Assembly (NCBI RefSeq): GCF_002920535.1
Contig: NZ_PQSS01000016.1
Coordinates: forward strand, 56,911-120,910
Source of the DNA: Streptomyces sp. Ru71
Lineage (GTDB): Bacteria > Actinomycetota > Actinomycetes > Streptomycetales > Streptomycetaceae
Length of the DNA: 64,000 nucleotides
Direction of reading: 5' to 3'
Shown: piece after piece, positions 24,600 through 34,401 of the stretch
How positions within the stretch are numbered: the first letter of the stretch is position 1
Layout: each line of letters opens with the position of its first letter
The notes under the pieces: generated by a model
What the model was told of the DNA's origin: nothing
The model's database searches: none
The model's input: the letters and a program-made list of their open reading frames with translations, nothing else
Made by a program: the position numbers and the translations under genes

Positions 24600-25076
24600 T
24601 TACTGGCTGTGCGTTGACTGTGTGGCGGGCTGTGTGGCCTGCGCGGCCAGCTCGGCCAGCACGCGGTGCAGTGGTTCCGTGGCGCGGCGGCGGTACTCCT
24701 GGATGGCCCAGCCGTTGCCGTCGGGGTCCGTGAAGTACATGAACGTGGCGCCGTCGTCCGGGGCGTACCGCACCGGGTCGGACACGTCCAGGCCGCGCTC
24801 CACCAGTTCGGCGTGGGCGGCCTCGATGTCGGCCACGCAGAGCTGGAGGCCCTGGTAGGAGCCCGGGGCCGGGCGGGGGCCCTTCGTCATCTCCCAGATG
24901 CTGTCGCCGAGGGCGATCGAGCAGCCGGAGCCGGGGGGTGTCAGCTGGACGATCCGCATGCCGGGCATGACCTCTGTGTCGATGTCGACGTGGAAGCCGA
25001 CCTTGTCGCGGTAGAAGTCGCGGGCTCGGTCGATGTCGCTGACGGGGAGGGGGATCACTTCGAGGGTGAAGTCCAT
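24600..25076 (-). CDS. VOC-superfamily (glyoxalase/dioxygenase-like) protein
   Basis: 158 residues. Paired beta-alpha-beta-beta-beta modules with the family entry LEVIPLPVSDIDRARDFYRDKVGF, MRIVQLTPPGSGCSIAL in the first half, and FMYFTDPDGNGWAIQEY in the second. Metal ligands can be guessed (Glu in IQEY and Gln in VQLT) but the reaction cannot. An Ala/Gln/Thr-rich tail follows the fold. Monocistronic; its upstream region is the long repeat copy B. Confidence 0.85.
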   Translation of the reverse strand: MDFTLEVIPLPVSDIDRARDFYRDKVGFHVDIDTEVMPGMRIVQLTPPGSGCSIALGDSIWEMTKGPRPAPGSYQGLQLCVADIEAAHAELVERGLDVSDPVRYAPDDGATFMYFTDPDGNGWAIQEYRRRATEPLHRVLAELAAQATQPATQSTHSQ

Positions 25077-25779
25077 GGGGTCTCCTTCGGCTTCTCTCCA
25101 CCGAACCGGAAATCGGGGGGCTTCGCCACCGGGTTCTGTTGCTCGCGGGTGCCTGCGGCGGCCTGTGCGGGTTGCGTTGTGGTTGCTCGCGGGTGCCTGC
25201 GGCGGCCCGTTGCTGTTGCGCTGTGGCTGGTCGCGCAGTTCCCCGCGCCCCTGAAATGCCTGCGGCGGCCCGTTACTGTCCGGTGGTCGGCTGGTGTAGC
25301 GCCTTCGGTCCGGTGGGTGGGTCGGGGCCGGGGTGGGGGGTATCCGTCCTCGGTCCGGCCCACTGTCCCCGACACGGGTGCCGTTGGCGGTGCCGGCCGC
25401 TGCGGGCGGACACCCCCCACCCCGTCCCCTTCCCGCCGTGGGCGACTGCGGGCCGTCGTCGGCTTAGCCGCGGGCCGCCGCGCGGGGCGGCACCCGTATC
25501 CGCATAGCTGCGGGCAGTCGTGCCGCTGGGGCGGCACGGGTGGGCGCAGCGGCACCTCGTCGCGCCGAGCTGCGCTGCCCACCCCCGGCCCGCTGCAGTG
25601 CCGGGTACGAGTCGGCGCCGGGTGCGGGTGGCCCGCCGTAACGCCGGGTGCATAGGCCAGGGTGGCTTAACCGGAACCCCCGTCGGCAGCCCGGCACCCT
25701 GGCTGCTGGACCCGGCTCATCCTCGCGGCTGCGGATAGGCTCTGGCCATAGGACCACCTGGATGTGAAGGAGGCCGGGG
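25077..25779. repeat. Intergenic repeat, copy B (inverted relative to copy A)
   Basis: The longest gene-free gap. About 25189-25441 is the near reverse complement of 2572-2816, with patchy similarity out to about 25600. Two GTGCCTGCGGCGGCC repeats occur at about 25148 and 25192 and a third GCCTGCGGCGGCCCG at 25259. The right end carries the glnE promoter and its AAGGAGG site at 25767. No gene supported. Confidence 0.7.
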
Positions 25780-28776
25780 ATGACGGTGCCGGGGCGCAGG
25801 AGCAGTACCTTTTCGCGGCTGCTGCGGCACGGATTCACCGACCCGTCCGCCGCCGAGCGCCTCCTGGACGGCCCGGAGCTGGCCGCCGTCCGCAGTGACC
25901 CGGTGCTGCTGGAGGCGCTGGGGGCCACCGCCGATCCCGATCTCGCCCTGCACGGGCTGGTGCGGCTGCTGGAGGCGCAGCCGGACCCCACGGCGCGGCG
26001 CGAGCTGCTGGACACGGTCATAGCGGCCAAGCCGCTGCGGGACCGGCTGCTGGGGGTGCTCGGCGCCTCCGCCGCGCTGGCCGACCATCTGGCCCGGCAC
26101 CCCAGGGACTGGCACGCCCTGGTCACCTACGAGCCGTCCGACCTGCACCCCGGGCTCGTGGAGTTCGAGCGCGGGCTGCGGGAGGCCGTCGATCCCGTGT
26201 CGCTGCGCGTCGCCTATCGGCGCTGCCTGCTGTCCATCGCCGCCCGTGACGTCTGCGGTACCCGGGACGTCGCCGAGACCGCCGCCGAGCTGGCCGACCT
26301 GGCGACGGCGACGCTGCGGGCGGCGCTGGCCATCGCCAAGGCGGCCGCGCCGGAGGACGCCGCCGCCTGCCGGCTCGCCGTGATCGCGATGGGCAAGTGC
26401 GGCGGCCACGAGCTGAACTACGTCTCCGACGTGGACGTCATCTTCGTCGCCGAGGCCGCCGAGGGGGCCGAGGAGGGCAAGGCGCTGAAGTCCGCGACGC
26501 GGCTCGCCTCGCAGCTGATGCGGATCTGCTCCGAGTCCACCGTCGAGGGGTCCATCTGGCCCGTCGACGCCAATCTGCGGCCCGAGGGGCGCAACGGGCC
26601 GCTGGTGCGGACCCTGGCCAGCCATCTCGCCTACTACCAGCGCTGGGCCAAGACCTGGGAGTTCCAGGCGCTGCTCAAGGCCCGGCCGGTCGCCGGGGAC
26701 GCCGAGCTGGGGCGGGCGTACGTCGAGGCCCTGGAGCCGCTGGTCTGGCAGGCCGCCGAGCGGGAGAACTTCGTCGCCGACGTGCAGAAGATGCGGCGGA
26801 GGGTCGTCGAGAACATTCCCGCGGACGAGGTGGAGAGGGAGCTCAAGCTGGGGCCCGGGGGGCTGCGGGACGTCGAGTTCGCCGTGCAGTTGCTGCAGCT
26901 CGTGCACGGCCGCGCCGACGCGTCGCTCCGCAGCGGTACGACGCTCTCCGCCCTGCAGGCCCTCGCGGCCGGCGGCTATGTCGGGCGGGCCGACGCCACG
27001 CAGCTCGACGAGGCGTACCGGTTCCTGCGCTCCATGGAGCACCGCATCCAGCTGTACCGGCTGCGCCGCACCCACCTGGTTCCGGAGGGCGAGGCCGACC
27101 TGCGGCGCATCGGGCGTTCGCTGGGCCTGCGCACCGATCCGGTGGCGGAGCTGACGCGTGAGTGGAAGCGGCACACCGGTGTGGTGCGCCGGCTGCACGA
27201 GAAGTTGTTCTACCGGCCGCTGCTCGACGCCGTCGCCCAGCTCGGGCCGGGAGAGGCGAGGCTGAGCCCGGAGGCGGCCCGCGAGCGGCTGATCGCCCTG
27301 GGGTACGCCGATCCCGCCGCCGCGCTGCGGCATCTGGAGGCGCTGGCCTCCGGTGTCACCCGCAAGGCCGCCATCCAGCGCACCCTGCTGCCGGTGCTGC
27401 TGGGCTGGTTCGCGGACTCCGCCGATCCGGACGCCGGGCTGCTCAACTTCCGCAAGGTCTCCGACGCGCTGGGCAAGACGCCCTGGTACCTGCGGTTGCT
27501 GCGGGACGAGGGGGCCGCCGCGGAGAACCTGGCGCGGGTGCTGTCCGCCGGGCGGCTCGCCCCGGACCTGCTGATGCGCGCCCCGGAGGCCGTCGCGCTG
27601 CTCGGCGACGGGGACGGCGGCGGGCTCGCGCCGCGCTCCCGGGCCCATCTGGAGCAGGAGGTCCTCGCGGCGGCGGGGCGCGCGGAGAACGCCGAGCAGG
27701 GTGTCACCGCGGCCCGTGGCGTGCGGCGCCGGGAGCTGTTCCGGACCGCCGCCGCGGACATCGTCGGGTCCTACGGCACCGAGACACAGCCCGCCGAGGC
27801 CGACCAGGGCGCCCTGGTGGACCGGGTCGGCGCCGCCGTCTCCGATCTGACGGCCGCGACCCTGGCCGGCACGCTGCGTGCCGTCGTGCGCGAGGGGTGG
27901 GGGGACACGCTGCCCACGCGGTTCGCCGTCATCGGCATGGGGCGCTTCGGCGGGCACGAGCTCGGGTACGGCTCCGACGCCGATGTGCTGTTCGTCCACG
28001 AGCCCCGGGACGGCGTCGACGAGCGGGAGGCCGGGGACGCCGCCAACAAGGTCGTCGCCGAGATGCGCCGGCTGCTGCAGATCCCCAGCCTGGACCCGCC
28101 GCTGCTGATCGACGCCGATCTGCGCCCGGAGGGCAAGTCGGGGCCGCTGGTGCGCACCCTGAAGTCGTACGAGGCCTACTACCGCCGCTGGTCCCTGGTG
28201 TGGGAGTCGCACGCGCTGCTGCGGGCCGAGCCGGTCGCCGGGGACGAGGACCTGGGGCGCCGGTTCGTGGAGCTGATCGATCCGCTGCGGTATCCGGCGG
28301 GCGGGCTCGACGAGGAGGCGGTGCGCGAGATCCGGCGGCTGAAGGCCCGCATGGAGTCCGAGCGGCTGCCGCGCGGCGCCGACCCCAAGCTGCACACCAA
28401 GCTCGGGCCGGGCGGGCTGTCCGACGTCGAGTGGACGGTGCAGGTGCTGCAGCTGCGGCACGCGGCGAAGGTCCCGGGGCTGCGCACCACCCGGACCCGG
28501 CAGGCGCTGGCCGCCGCCCGGGAGGCCGGGCTGCTGTCCGCCGAGGACGCGGAGATCCTGGACGAGGCATGGGTGCTGGCCACCCGGGTGCGCAACGCGG
28601 TCATGCTGGTGCGCGGGCGGGCCGGGGACACCTTCCCCACGGAGAGCCGCGAACTGGCCGCCGTCGGGCGCTATCTGGGATACGGGCCCGGGCACGTGGG
28701 CGACATGCTCGACGCCTACCGCCGTACGACCCGGCGGGCGCGCGGTGTCGTGGAGGAGCTGTTCTACGGGGGCTAG
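25780..28776 (+). CDS. glnE: Glutamine synthetase adenylyltransferase/adenylyl-removing enzyme
   Basis: 998 residues. Adds AMP to or removes it from the conserved Tyr of glutamine synthetase I, tuning nitrogen assimilation. Two nucleotidyltransferase domains show GKCGGHELNYVSDVDVIF (about 205-222, adenylyl-removing half) and GRFGGHELGYGSDADVLF (about 718-735, adenylylating half), each followed by its LRPEG and KLGPGGLxDVE motifs. Full length for the family. AAGGAGG lies six bases before the ATG. Convergent with the PAP2 gene, the stop codons overlapping by three bases. Confidence 0.97.
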   Translation: MTVPGRRSSTFSRLLRHGFTDPSAAERLLDGPELAAVRSDPVLLEALGATADPDLALHGLVRLLEAQPDPTARRELLDTVIAAKPLRDRLLGVLGASAALADHLARHPRDWHALVTYEPSDLHPGLVEFERGLREAVDPVSLRVAYRRCLLSIAARDVCGTRDVAETAAELADLATATLRAALAIAKAAAPEDAAACRLAVIAMGKCGGHELNYVSDVDVIFVAEAAEGAEEGKALKSATRLASQLMRICSESTVEGSIWPVDANLRPEGRNGPLVRTLASHLAYYQRWAKTWEFQALLKARPVAGDAELGRAYVEALEPLVWQAAERENFVADVQKMRRRVVENIPADEVERELKLGPGGLRDVEFAVQLLQLVHGRADASLRSGTTLSALQALAAGGYVGRADATQLDEAYRFLRSMEHRIQLYRLRRTHLVPEGEADLRRIGRSLGLRTDPVAELTREWKRHTGVVRRLHEKLFYRPLLDAVAQLGPGEARLSPEAARERLIALGYADPAAALRHLEALASGVTRKAAIQRTLLPVLLGWFADSADPDAGLLNFRKVSDALGKTPWYLRLLRDEGAAAENLARVLSAGRLAPDLLMRAPEAVALLGDGDGGGLAPRSRAHLEQEVLAAAGRAENAEQGVTAARGVRRRELFRTAAADIVGSYGTETQPAEADQGALVDRVGAAVSDLTAATLAGTLRAVVREGWGDTLPTRFAVIGMGRFGGHELGYGSDADVLFVHEPRDGVDEREAGDAANKVVAEMRRLLQIPSLDPPLLIDADLRPEGKSGPLVRTLKSYEAYYRRWSLVWESHALLRAEPVAGDEDLGRRFVELIDPLRYPAGGLDEEAVREIRRLKARMESERLPRGADPKLHTKLGPGGLSDVEWTVQVLQLRHAAKVPGLRTTRTRQALAAAREAGLLSAEDAEILDEAWVLATRVRNAVMLVRGRAGDTFPTESRELAAVGRYLGYGPGHVGDMLDAYRRTTRRARGVVEELFYGG

Positions 28777-29630
28777 CCGGCCGCCGGGAGCGGTTCGTCG
28801 GCCGTGCGCGCCGCCACCTGTCTCGGCAGCGCGTACGGCAGCCTGCCGTACCAGAGCCACGCGACCGCGTACCCGAAGGTCAGGCACAGCACGCCGCCCA
28901 CCGCGTCCAGCCAGAAGTGGTTGGCCGTGGCGACGATGACCAGGAGGGTCGCCGCCGGGTAGAGCAGGCCCAGCACGCGCGCCCAGGGCGCCTTGGCCAG
29001 CGCGAAGATCGTCAGGCCGCACCACAGGGACCAGCCGATGTGCATGGACGGCATGGCGGCGTACTGGTTCGACATGTGCTTCAGGTCGCCGGAGGCCATC
29101 GAGCCCCACGTCTGGTGGACCATGACGGTGTCGATGAAGCGGCTGCCGGTCATCAGCCGGGGCGGTGCGAGCGGATACAGGTAGTAACCGACCAGGGCGA
29201 CACCGGTCGTGGCGAACAGGACCAGGCGGGCCGCACCGTAGCGGCCGGGATGGCCGCGGTAGAGCCATACCAGTACGCCGATCGTCACCACGAAGTGCAG
29301 CGTGGCGTAGTAGTAGTTCATGCCGATGATCAGCCAAGTCACCGAGTTCACGGCATGGTTCACGGACTGCTCGACGGCCAGGCCGAACTGGTGCTCCAGA
29401 TGCCAGATCCAGTCCGCGTTGCGCAGGGCCTGCCCGCGCTGCTCGGGCACGGCGTTGCGGATGAGGGAGTACGTCCAGTAACTGAGCGCGATCAGAAGGA
29501 TCTCGAACCACAGCCGCGGCGCCCGCGGGGTGCGAAGCCGGCCGATCAGACCCCGCCCCGAAGTGGCCGCGACGGCCTGCGGAACGGCCGCTTCCCGGCC
29601 TTCCTGAGTCGTCACGGTCGTGTCACCCAT
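28773..29630 (-). CDS. PAP2-family membrane phosphatase
   Basis: About 285 residues with six predicted helices. PAP2/inositolphosphotransferase motifs are LYPLAPPRLM, SMHIGWSLW (catalytic-site His) and NHFWLDAVGG (second His with Asp). Family members dephosphorylate lipid phosphates or transfer phospho-head groups at the outer membrane face. The ATG at 29630 or 29636 is uncertain because neither has a clear ribosome site. The last bases overlap the end of glnE on the other strand. The first 40 residues are polar and probably cytoplasmic. Confidence 0.87.
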   Translation of the reverse strand: MGDTTVTTQEGREAAVPQAVAATSGRGLIGRLRTPRAPRLWFEILLIALSYWTYSLIRNAVPEQRGQALRNADWIWHLEHQFGLAVEQSVNHAVNSVTWLIIGMNYYYATLHFVVTIGVLVWLYRGHPGRYGAARLVLFATTGVALVGYYLYPLAPPRLMTGSRFIDTVMVHQTWGSMASGDLKHMSNQYAAMPSMHIGWSLWCGLTIFALAKAPWARVLGLLYPAATLLVIVATANHFWLDAVGGVLCLTFGYAVAWLWYGRLPYALPRQVAARTADEPLPAAG

Positions 29631-29735
29631 GAGCACGAATTCTGCCAGAAAAGCCCTCTGCGACCGATCATCCTCCGGTCGGGTCCACAGCGCACCTTCT
29701 ACACCCTGTGGAGTATTTGCACCCTCTGTGGACCC

Positions 29736-30863
29736 TTACGGGCGGTTGCGGTCGCCGGGCGCGGAGGCGGTCGAGCCGCGCACCACCAGCTCCGGCATGA
29801 ACACGAACTCGCTGTGCGGGGCGGGCGTGCCGCCGATCTCCTCCAGCAGCGTGCGCACGGCCGCCTGGCCCATGGCCGGGACCGGCTTGCGGATCGTCGT
29901 CAGGGGCGGGTCGGTGAAGGCGATCAGCGGGGAGTCGTCGAAGCCGACCACCGAGATGTCCTTCGGGACCTCCAGGCCGCGCTGGCGGGCCGCCCGTATG
30001 GCGCCGAGCGCCATCATGTCGCTGGCGCACACCACGGCCGTGCACGCGCGGTCGATCAGCGCGGTCGCCGCCGCCTGGCCGCCCTCCAGGGTGTACAGGG
30101 AGTGCTGGACCAGCTCCGCCTCGATCACGTCCGGTGCCAGGCCCAGCTGCTCCTGCATGGCCCGTACGAAGCCCTCGATCTTGCGCTGGACCGGCACGAA
30201 CCGCTTGGGGCCGAGCGCCAGGCCGATGCGGGTGTGGCCGAGCGAGGCCAGGTGCGTGACCGCGAGGGTCATCGCCGCACGGTCGTCGGGGGAGATGAAC
30301 GGCGCCTCCACCTTGGGCGAGAAGCCGTCCACGAGCACGAACGGCACGCCCTGCGCGCGCAGCTGCTCGTAGCGCTGCATGTCGGCGGTGGTGTCGGCGT
30401 GCAGCCCGGAGACGTAGATGATGCCGGACACCCCGCGGTCGACGAGCATCTCGGTCAGCTCGTCCTCGGTGGAGCCGCCGGGGGTCTGGGTGGCGAGCAC
30501 CGGGGTGTAGCCCTGGCGGGTCAGCGCCTGGCCGATGACCTGGGCCAGGGCCGGGAATATGGGGTTCTCCAGCTCCGGGGTGATCAGCCCGACGAGGCCC
30601 GCGCTGCGCTGGCGCAGCCGGACGGGGCGTTCGTAGCCGAGCACGTCGAGTGCGGCCAGCACGGACTGACGGGTGGTGGCGGCGACGCCGGGCTTCCCGT
30701 TGAGGACGCGGCTGACGGTCGCTTCGCTCACCCCCGCCTGCGCAGCGATGTCGGCAAGCCGTGTGGTCACGGCACTGGACTGTACCGGCCGGATGCCGGC
30801 TTGCACACCGACCGGGCGCCGGGTGCGGGCCGTCGGGCGTCCCGCGGTGGGCTGCTGCGTCAT
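29736..30863 (-). CDS. malR: LacI-family repressor of maltose/starch use
   Basis: A LacI/GalR helix-turn-helix (TRLADIAAQAGVSEATVSRVLNGKPGVA) is followed by a periplasmic-binding-like sensor domain (GLVGLITPELENPIFPAL, VVGFDDSPLIAFTDPPLTT). Closely resembles S. coelicolor MalR. The ATG at 30863 has GAGGGAG four bases upstream and adds 31 residues before the usual start (GTG at 30770), which has no site; the extension is therefore likely real here. Divergent from malE; CTTGCA repeats lie in the shared region. Confidence 0.94.
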   Translation of the reverse strand: MTQQPTAGRPTARTRRPVGVQAGIRPVQSSAVTTRLADIAAQAGVSEATVSRVLNGKPGVAATTRQSVLAALDVLGYERPVRLRQRSAGLVGLITPELENPIFPALAQVIGQALTRQGYTPVLATQTPGGSTEDELTEMLVDRGVSGIIYVSGLHADTTADMQRYEQLRAQGVPFVLVDGFSPKVEAPFISPDDRAAMTLAVTHLASLGHTRIGLALGPKRFVPVQRKIEGFVRAMQEQLGLAPDVIEAELVQHSLYTLEGGQAAATALIDRACTAVVCASDMMALGAIRAARQRGLEVPKDISVVGFDDSPLIAFTDPPLTTIRKPVPAMGQAAVRTLLEEIGGTPAPHSEFVFMPELVVRGSTASAPGDRNRP

Positions 30864-30886
30864 CGCGCTCCCTCGTGCAATCGGTG

Positions 30887-30909
30887 GCAAGAGCTTGCAG
30901 AGTCTTGCA
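30887..30909 (-). promoter_or_regulatory. MalR-type operator before malR
   Basis: GCAAG-AG-CTTGC inverted repeat (30887-30898) followed by a second CTTGCA at 30904, 24-46 bp before the malR start. Probable autoregulatory site. Confidence 0.6.
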
Positions 30910-31006
30910 CAAGGCGGCCCCGCCCTGCCCAACCCCTGTAAACAACAGTCTCACAGCGGTCTCATGTCGGTCGAGGCCCGGTCACGCCCGGGTAACTTCG
31001 GAGATC

Positions 31007-31029
31007 CCTTGCACTTTTTTGCTGCAAGG
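31007..31029 (+). promoter_or_regulatory. MalR operator before malE
   Basis: Perfect inverted repeat CCTTGCA-N9-TGCAAGG with an AT-rich spacer, about 100 bp before malE. CTTGCA half-sites match the known MalR motif. Confidence 0.7.
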
Positions 31030-31126
31030 TCTTTCGTGACGCTTACATCGCTGTTACGTTCTCGTCGCCCGACGGCAAGCAAAGACGCGGTCGGCACCAC
31101 TCGGGCTTTCACCTCAAGGAGAACTC

Positions 31127-32398
31127 ATGCGGCGTGGCATAGCGGCCACCGCGCTGGCGGCGTCCCTCGCGCTGGCGGCGACGGCCTGCGGCGGCAGTGA
31201 CAGCGGCGACAAGGCCGACGGGCCGGTCACCATCACCTGGTGGGACACCTCCAACGCCACCAACGAGGCGCCGACGTACCAGGCCCTGATCAAGCAGTTC
31301 GAGGCTGCGAACAAGGACATCAAGGTCAACTACGTCAACGTCCAGTTCGACCAGGCCCAGAACAAGTTCGACACCGCCGCCGGCTCCAAGGGTGCCCCCG
31401 ACGTGCTGCGCTCCGAGGTCGGCTGGACCCCGGCCTTCGCCAAGAAGGGCTACTTCCTACCGCTGGACGGCACCGAGGCCCTCGCCGACCAGGCCAAGTT
31501 CCAGCCCAGCCTGATCAAGCAGGCCCAGTACGAGGGCAAGACCTACGGCGTGCCGCTGGTCACCGACACCCTGGCGCTCGTCTACAACAAGCAGCTGTTC
31601 GCCAAGGCCGGCATCACCGAGGCGCCCAAGACCTGGGACGACCTGAAGAAGGCCGCCGCCACCGTCAAGGACAAGACCGGCGTCGACGGCTACTGGGGCT
31701 CCACCCAGGCCTACTACGCCCAGCCCTACCTCTACGGCGAGGGCACCGACACGGTCGACGCCGCCGGCAAGAAGATCACCGTCACCTCCGCCGCCGCCAA
31801 GAAGGGCTACAGCACCTGGCTGAGCCTGTTCGACGGCAAGGGCCTGCACAAGGCCGACACCACCGCCGACGCCTACGCCCACATCCAGGACGCGTTCGTC
31901 AACGGCAAGGTGGCCGCGATCATCCAGGGCCCGTGGGAGATCACCAACTTCTACAAGGGCTCGGCCTTCAAGGACAAGGCCAACCTGGGCATCGCCACCG
32001 TCCCGGCCGGCTCCGCCGGCAAGGCGGGCGCCCCGACCGGCGGCCACAACCTCTCGGTCTACGCCGGCTCCGACGCCGCCCACCAGAAGGCCGCGCTGAA
32101 GTTCGTCAACTTCATGACCTCCGCGAAGTCGCAGACCGAGATCGCGCTGAAGAACTCCACGCTGCCGACGCGCGACGACGCCTACACCGCCGAGGTCAAG
32201 GCCGACCCGGGCATCGCCGGCTACCAGACGGTCCTGCCCGCCGCCCAGCCCCGCCCGGCCCTGCCGGAGTACAGCTCCCTGTGGGGCCCGCTGGACACCG
32301 AGCTGCCCAAGATCGCCGGTGGCAAGGAGTCCCTGGACAAGGGTCTGAGCAACGCCGAGCTGGCCATCACCAAGCTGGTGCCGGACTTCAGCAAGTGA
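31127..32398 (+). CDS. malE: Maltose/maltodextrin-binding lipoprotein
   Basis: 423 residues. Lipoprotein signal with lipobox AATAC (Cys21), so it is anchored to the outer face of the membrane, followed by a bacterial solute-binding family 1 domain (ITWWDTSNATNEAPTYQALIKQFE...). Captures maltose or maltodextrins and hands them to MalF/MalG. AAGGAGA lies before the ATG. First gene of malEFG. No ATPase gene is linked; in Streptomyces the shared ATPase MsiK normally serves this importer. A large hairpin follows its stop. Confidence 0.95.
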   Translation: MRRGIAATALAASLALAATACGGSDSGDKADGPVTITWWDTSNATNEAPTYQALIKQFEAANKDIKVNYVNVQFDQAQNKFDTAAGSKGAPDVLRSEVGWTPAFAKKGYFLPLDGTEALADQAKFQPSLIKQAQYEGKTYGVPLVTDTLALVYNKQLFAKAGITEAPKTWDDLKKAAATVKDKTGVDGYWGSTQAYYAQPYLYGEGTDTVDAAGKKITVTSAAAKKGYSTWLSLFDGKGLHKADTTADAYAHIQDAFVNGKVAAIIQGPWEITNFYKGSAFKDKANLGIATVPAGSAGKAGAPTGGHNLSVYAGSDAAHQKAALKFVNFMTSAKSQTEIALKNSTLPTRDDAYTAEVKADPGIAGYQTVLPAAQPRPALPEYSSLWGPLDTELPKIAGGKESLDKGLSNAELAITKLVPDFSK

Positions 32399-32404
32399 GC
32401 CCGC

Positions 32405-32454
32405 GTGGCCGCCGGATCCCCCACGTGCAGCGGGGGGAGGGATCCGGCGGCCAC
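32405..32454 (+). terminator. Perfect 16-bp hairpin between malE and malF
   Basis: Arms GTGGCCGCCGGATCCC and its exact complement (32439-32454), 18-base loop, six bases after the malE stop. Probably a partial terminator or mRNA stabiliser giving more binding protein than permease. Confidence 0.75.
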
Positions 32455-32502
32455 CGGCCTGTGCGCCGTACTCCCTGATCGTCTCCGAAGGTGCCGAGAA
32501 CC

Positions 32503-33453
32503 ATGACAGTGGCCCAACGTCTCAAGCACAGCTACCAGAAGCACTGGTACGCCTACGCCATGATCGCCCCCGTGGCCGTCGTGCTCGGCGTCCTCGTCCT
32601 CTATCCGCTGGTGTACGGCCTCTATCTCACGCTCACCGACGCCAACAGCCTCAACACCGCCCGCACGATCGGCGTCAACCACATCGACGCCACCTACAAG
32701 TTCATCGGTCTGGACAACTACCAGGACATCCTCTTCGGCCCGACGGCGTACGACCGCTTCTGGTCGCACTTCATCTGGACCATCGCCTGGACCGCGCTGT
32801 GCGTCGCCCTGCACTACTCCATCGGCCTCGGCCTGGCGCTGCTGCTCAACCAGAAGCTGCGCGGGCGCACCTTCTACCGGCTGATGCTGATCATCCCGTG
32901 GGCCGTGCCGACCTTCGTCACCGTCTTCGGCTGGCGGATCATGCTCTCCGACGGCGGCGTCATCAACACCTTCCTGGACGCCCTGCACCTGCCCTCGCCG
33001 GCCTGGCTGGAGGACACCTTCTGGCAGCGGTTCGCCGCGATCATGGTGAACACCTGGTGCGGTGTGCCGTTCATGATGGTCTCCCTGCTCGGCGGCCTGC
33101 AGTCCATCGACGCCTCCCTGTACGAGGCCGCCGAGATGGACGGCGCGAGCGCCTGGCAGCGGTTCCGCTACGTCACCCTGCCCGGACTGCGCTCGGTCAG
33201 CTCCACCGTGGTGCTGCTCGGCATCATCTGGACCTTCAACCAGTTCGCGGTGATCTTCCTGCTGTTCGGCTCGACCTCCGCGCCGGACGCCCAGATCCTC
33301 GTCACCTGGGCCTACTACCTCGGCTTCGGACAGCAGCCGCGTGACTTCGCCCAGTCCGCGAGCTACGGCATGCTGCTGCTGGCCATCCTGATCGTCTTCA
33401 CCTCCTTCTACCGCCGCTGGCTCAACCGCAACGACCAGCAGCTCGCGATCTGA
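32503..33453 (+). CDS. malF: Maltose ABC transporter permease MalF
   Basis: About 316 residues with six membrane helices. The EAA loop that docks the ATPase is EAAEMDGASAWQRFRYVTLPGL (split here: EAAEMDGAS, then RFRYVTLP). Forms the heteromeric channel with MalG. The ATG at 32503 is chosen (MTVAQRLKHSY); a GTG at 32491 directly follows GAAGG and is an alternative four codons longer. Followed 16 bp later by malG. Confidence 0.93.
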   Translation: MTVAQRLKHSYQKHWYAYAMIAPVAVVLGVLVLYPLVYGLYLTLTDANSLNTARTIGVNHIDATYKFIGLDNYQDILFGPTAYDRFWSHFIWTIAWTALCVALHYSIGLGLALLLNQKLRGRTFYRLMLIIPWAVPTFVTVFGWRIMLSDGGVINTFLDALHLPSPAWLEDTFWQRFAAIMVNTWCGVPFMMVSLLGGLQSIDASLYEAAEMDGASAWQRFRYVTLPGLRSVSSTVVLLGIIWTFNQFAVIFLLFGSTSAPDAQILVTWAYYLGFGQQPRDFAQSASYGMLLLAILIVFTSFYRRWLNRNDQQLAI

Positions 33454-33469
33454 GGCAGGAGTTCCCCTC

Positions 33470-34378
33470 ATGACCACGACCACTGTCGAGTCCTCCGCCG
33501 CGGTGACCGAGAAGTCCTCCACGGGCACGCCCCGCAAGGCGCGCGGCCGCGGCGAGCGCTCCCTGGCCGCCACCCTCGCCTCGCACGGCCTGCTGCTCCT
33601 CGCGAGCCTCGTCGCCCTGTTCCCGGTGGCCTGGCTGGTGTTCCTCTCCCTCGGCCCGGACAAGGACGACTATCTGCACCCCGGCAAGATCTGGGGGAAG
33701 ATGACGCTGGACAACTACTCGTTCGTCCTGCAGCACACCAGCTTCTTCGACTGGCTGAAGAGCTCGCTGATCGTCTCGCTCGGCACCACCGTCATAGGCG
33801 TGCTCGTCGCCGCCACCACCGGCTACGCCGTCTCCCGCATGCGCTTCCCGGGCTACAGGAAGTTCATGTGGATCCTGCTGGTCACCCAGATGTTCCCGGT
33901 GGCCGTGCTGATGGTGCCGATGTACCAGATCCTGTCCGAGCTGCAGCTGATCGACAACTACCTCGGTCTGATCCTCATCTACTGCTCGACCGCGGTGCCG
34001 TACTGCGCCTGGCTGCTCAAGGGCTACTTCGACACCATCCCGTTCGAGATCGACGAGGCCGGACGCGTCGACGGCCTGACCCCGTTCGGCACGTTCGCGC
34101 GCCTCATCCTGCCGCTGGCCCGGCCGGGCCTGGCGGTGGCCGGCTTCTACAGCTTCATCACCGCCTTCGGTGAGGTCGCCTTCGCCACCACCTTCATGCT
34201 GGACGACAGCAAGTACACCCTCGCCGTCGGCCTGCAGAGCTTCATCAGCGAGCACGACGCCCAGCGCAATCTGATGGCCGCCACCGCGGTCCTGATCGCG
34301 ATACCCGTGTCCGCGTTCTTCTACCTCGTGCAGAAGAACCTGGTGACCGGCCTCACCGCCGGCGGCACCAAGGGCTGA
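33470..34378 (+). CDS. malG: Maltose ABC transporter permease MalG
   Basis: 302 residues; a cytoplasmic polar start of about 35 residues, then six helices. EAA loop is DEAGRVDGLTPFGTFARL. Second half of the maltose channel. Ribosome site CAGGAG eight bases before the ATG. Two hairpins follow, separating the importer genes from aglA. Confidence 0.94.
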   Translation: MTTTTVESSAAVTEKSSTGTPRKARGRGERSLAATLASHGLLLLASLVALFPVAWLVFLSLGPDKDDYLHPGKIWGKMTLDNYSFVLQHTSFFDWLKSSLIVSLGTTVIGVLVAATTGYAVSRMRFPGYRKFMWILLVTQMFPVAVLMVPMYQILSELQLIDNYLGLILIYCSTAVPYCAWLLKGYFDTIPFEIDEAGRVDGLTPFGTFARLILPLARPGLAVAGFYSFITAFGEVAFATTFMLDDSKYTLAVGLQSFISEHDAQRNLMAATAVLIAIPVSAFFYLVQKNLVTGLTAGGTKG

Positions 34379-34401
34379 CACACCGTCAGCCGACCACGGC
34401 T

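Noticed and set aside
25717..29511. 1,264-residue minus-strand frame over glnE
   Set aside because: Antisense shadow caused by high third-position GC; composition is Gly/Arg/Gln-rich with no motif, while glnE is a full-length match.
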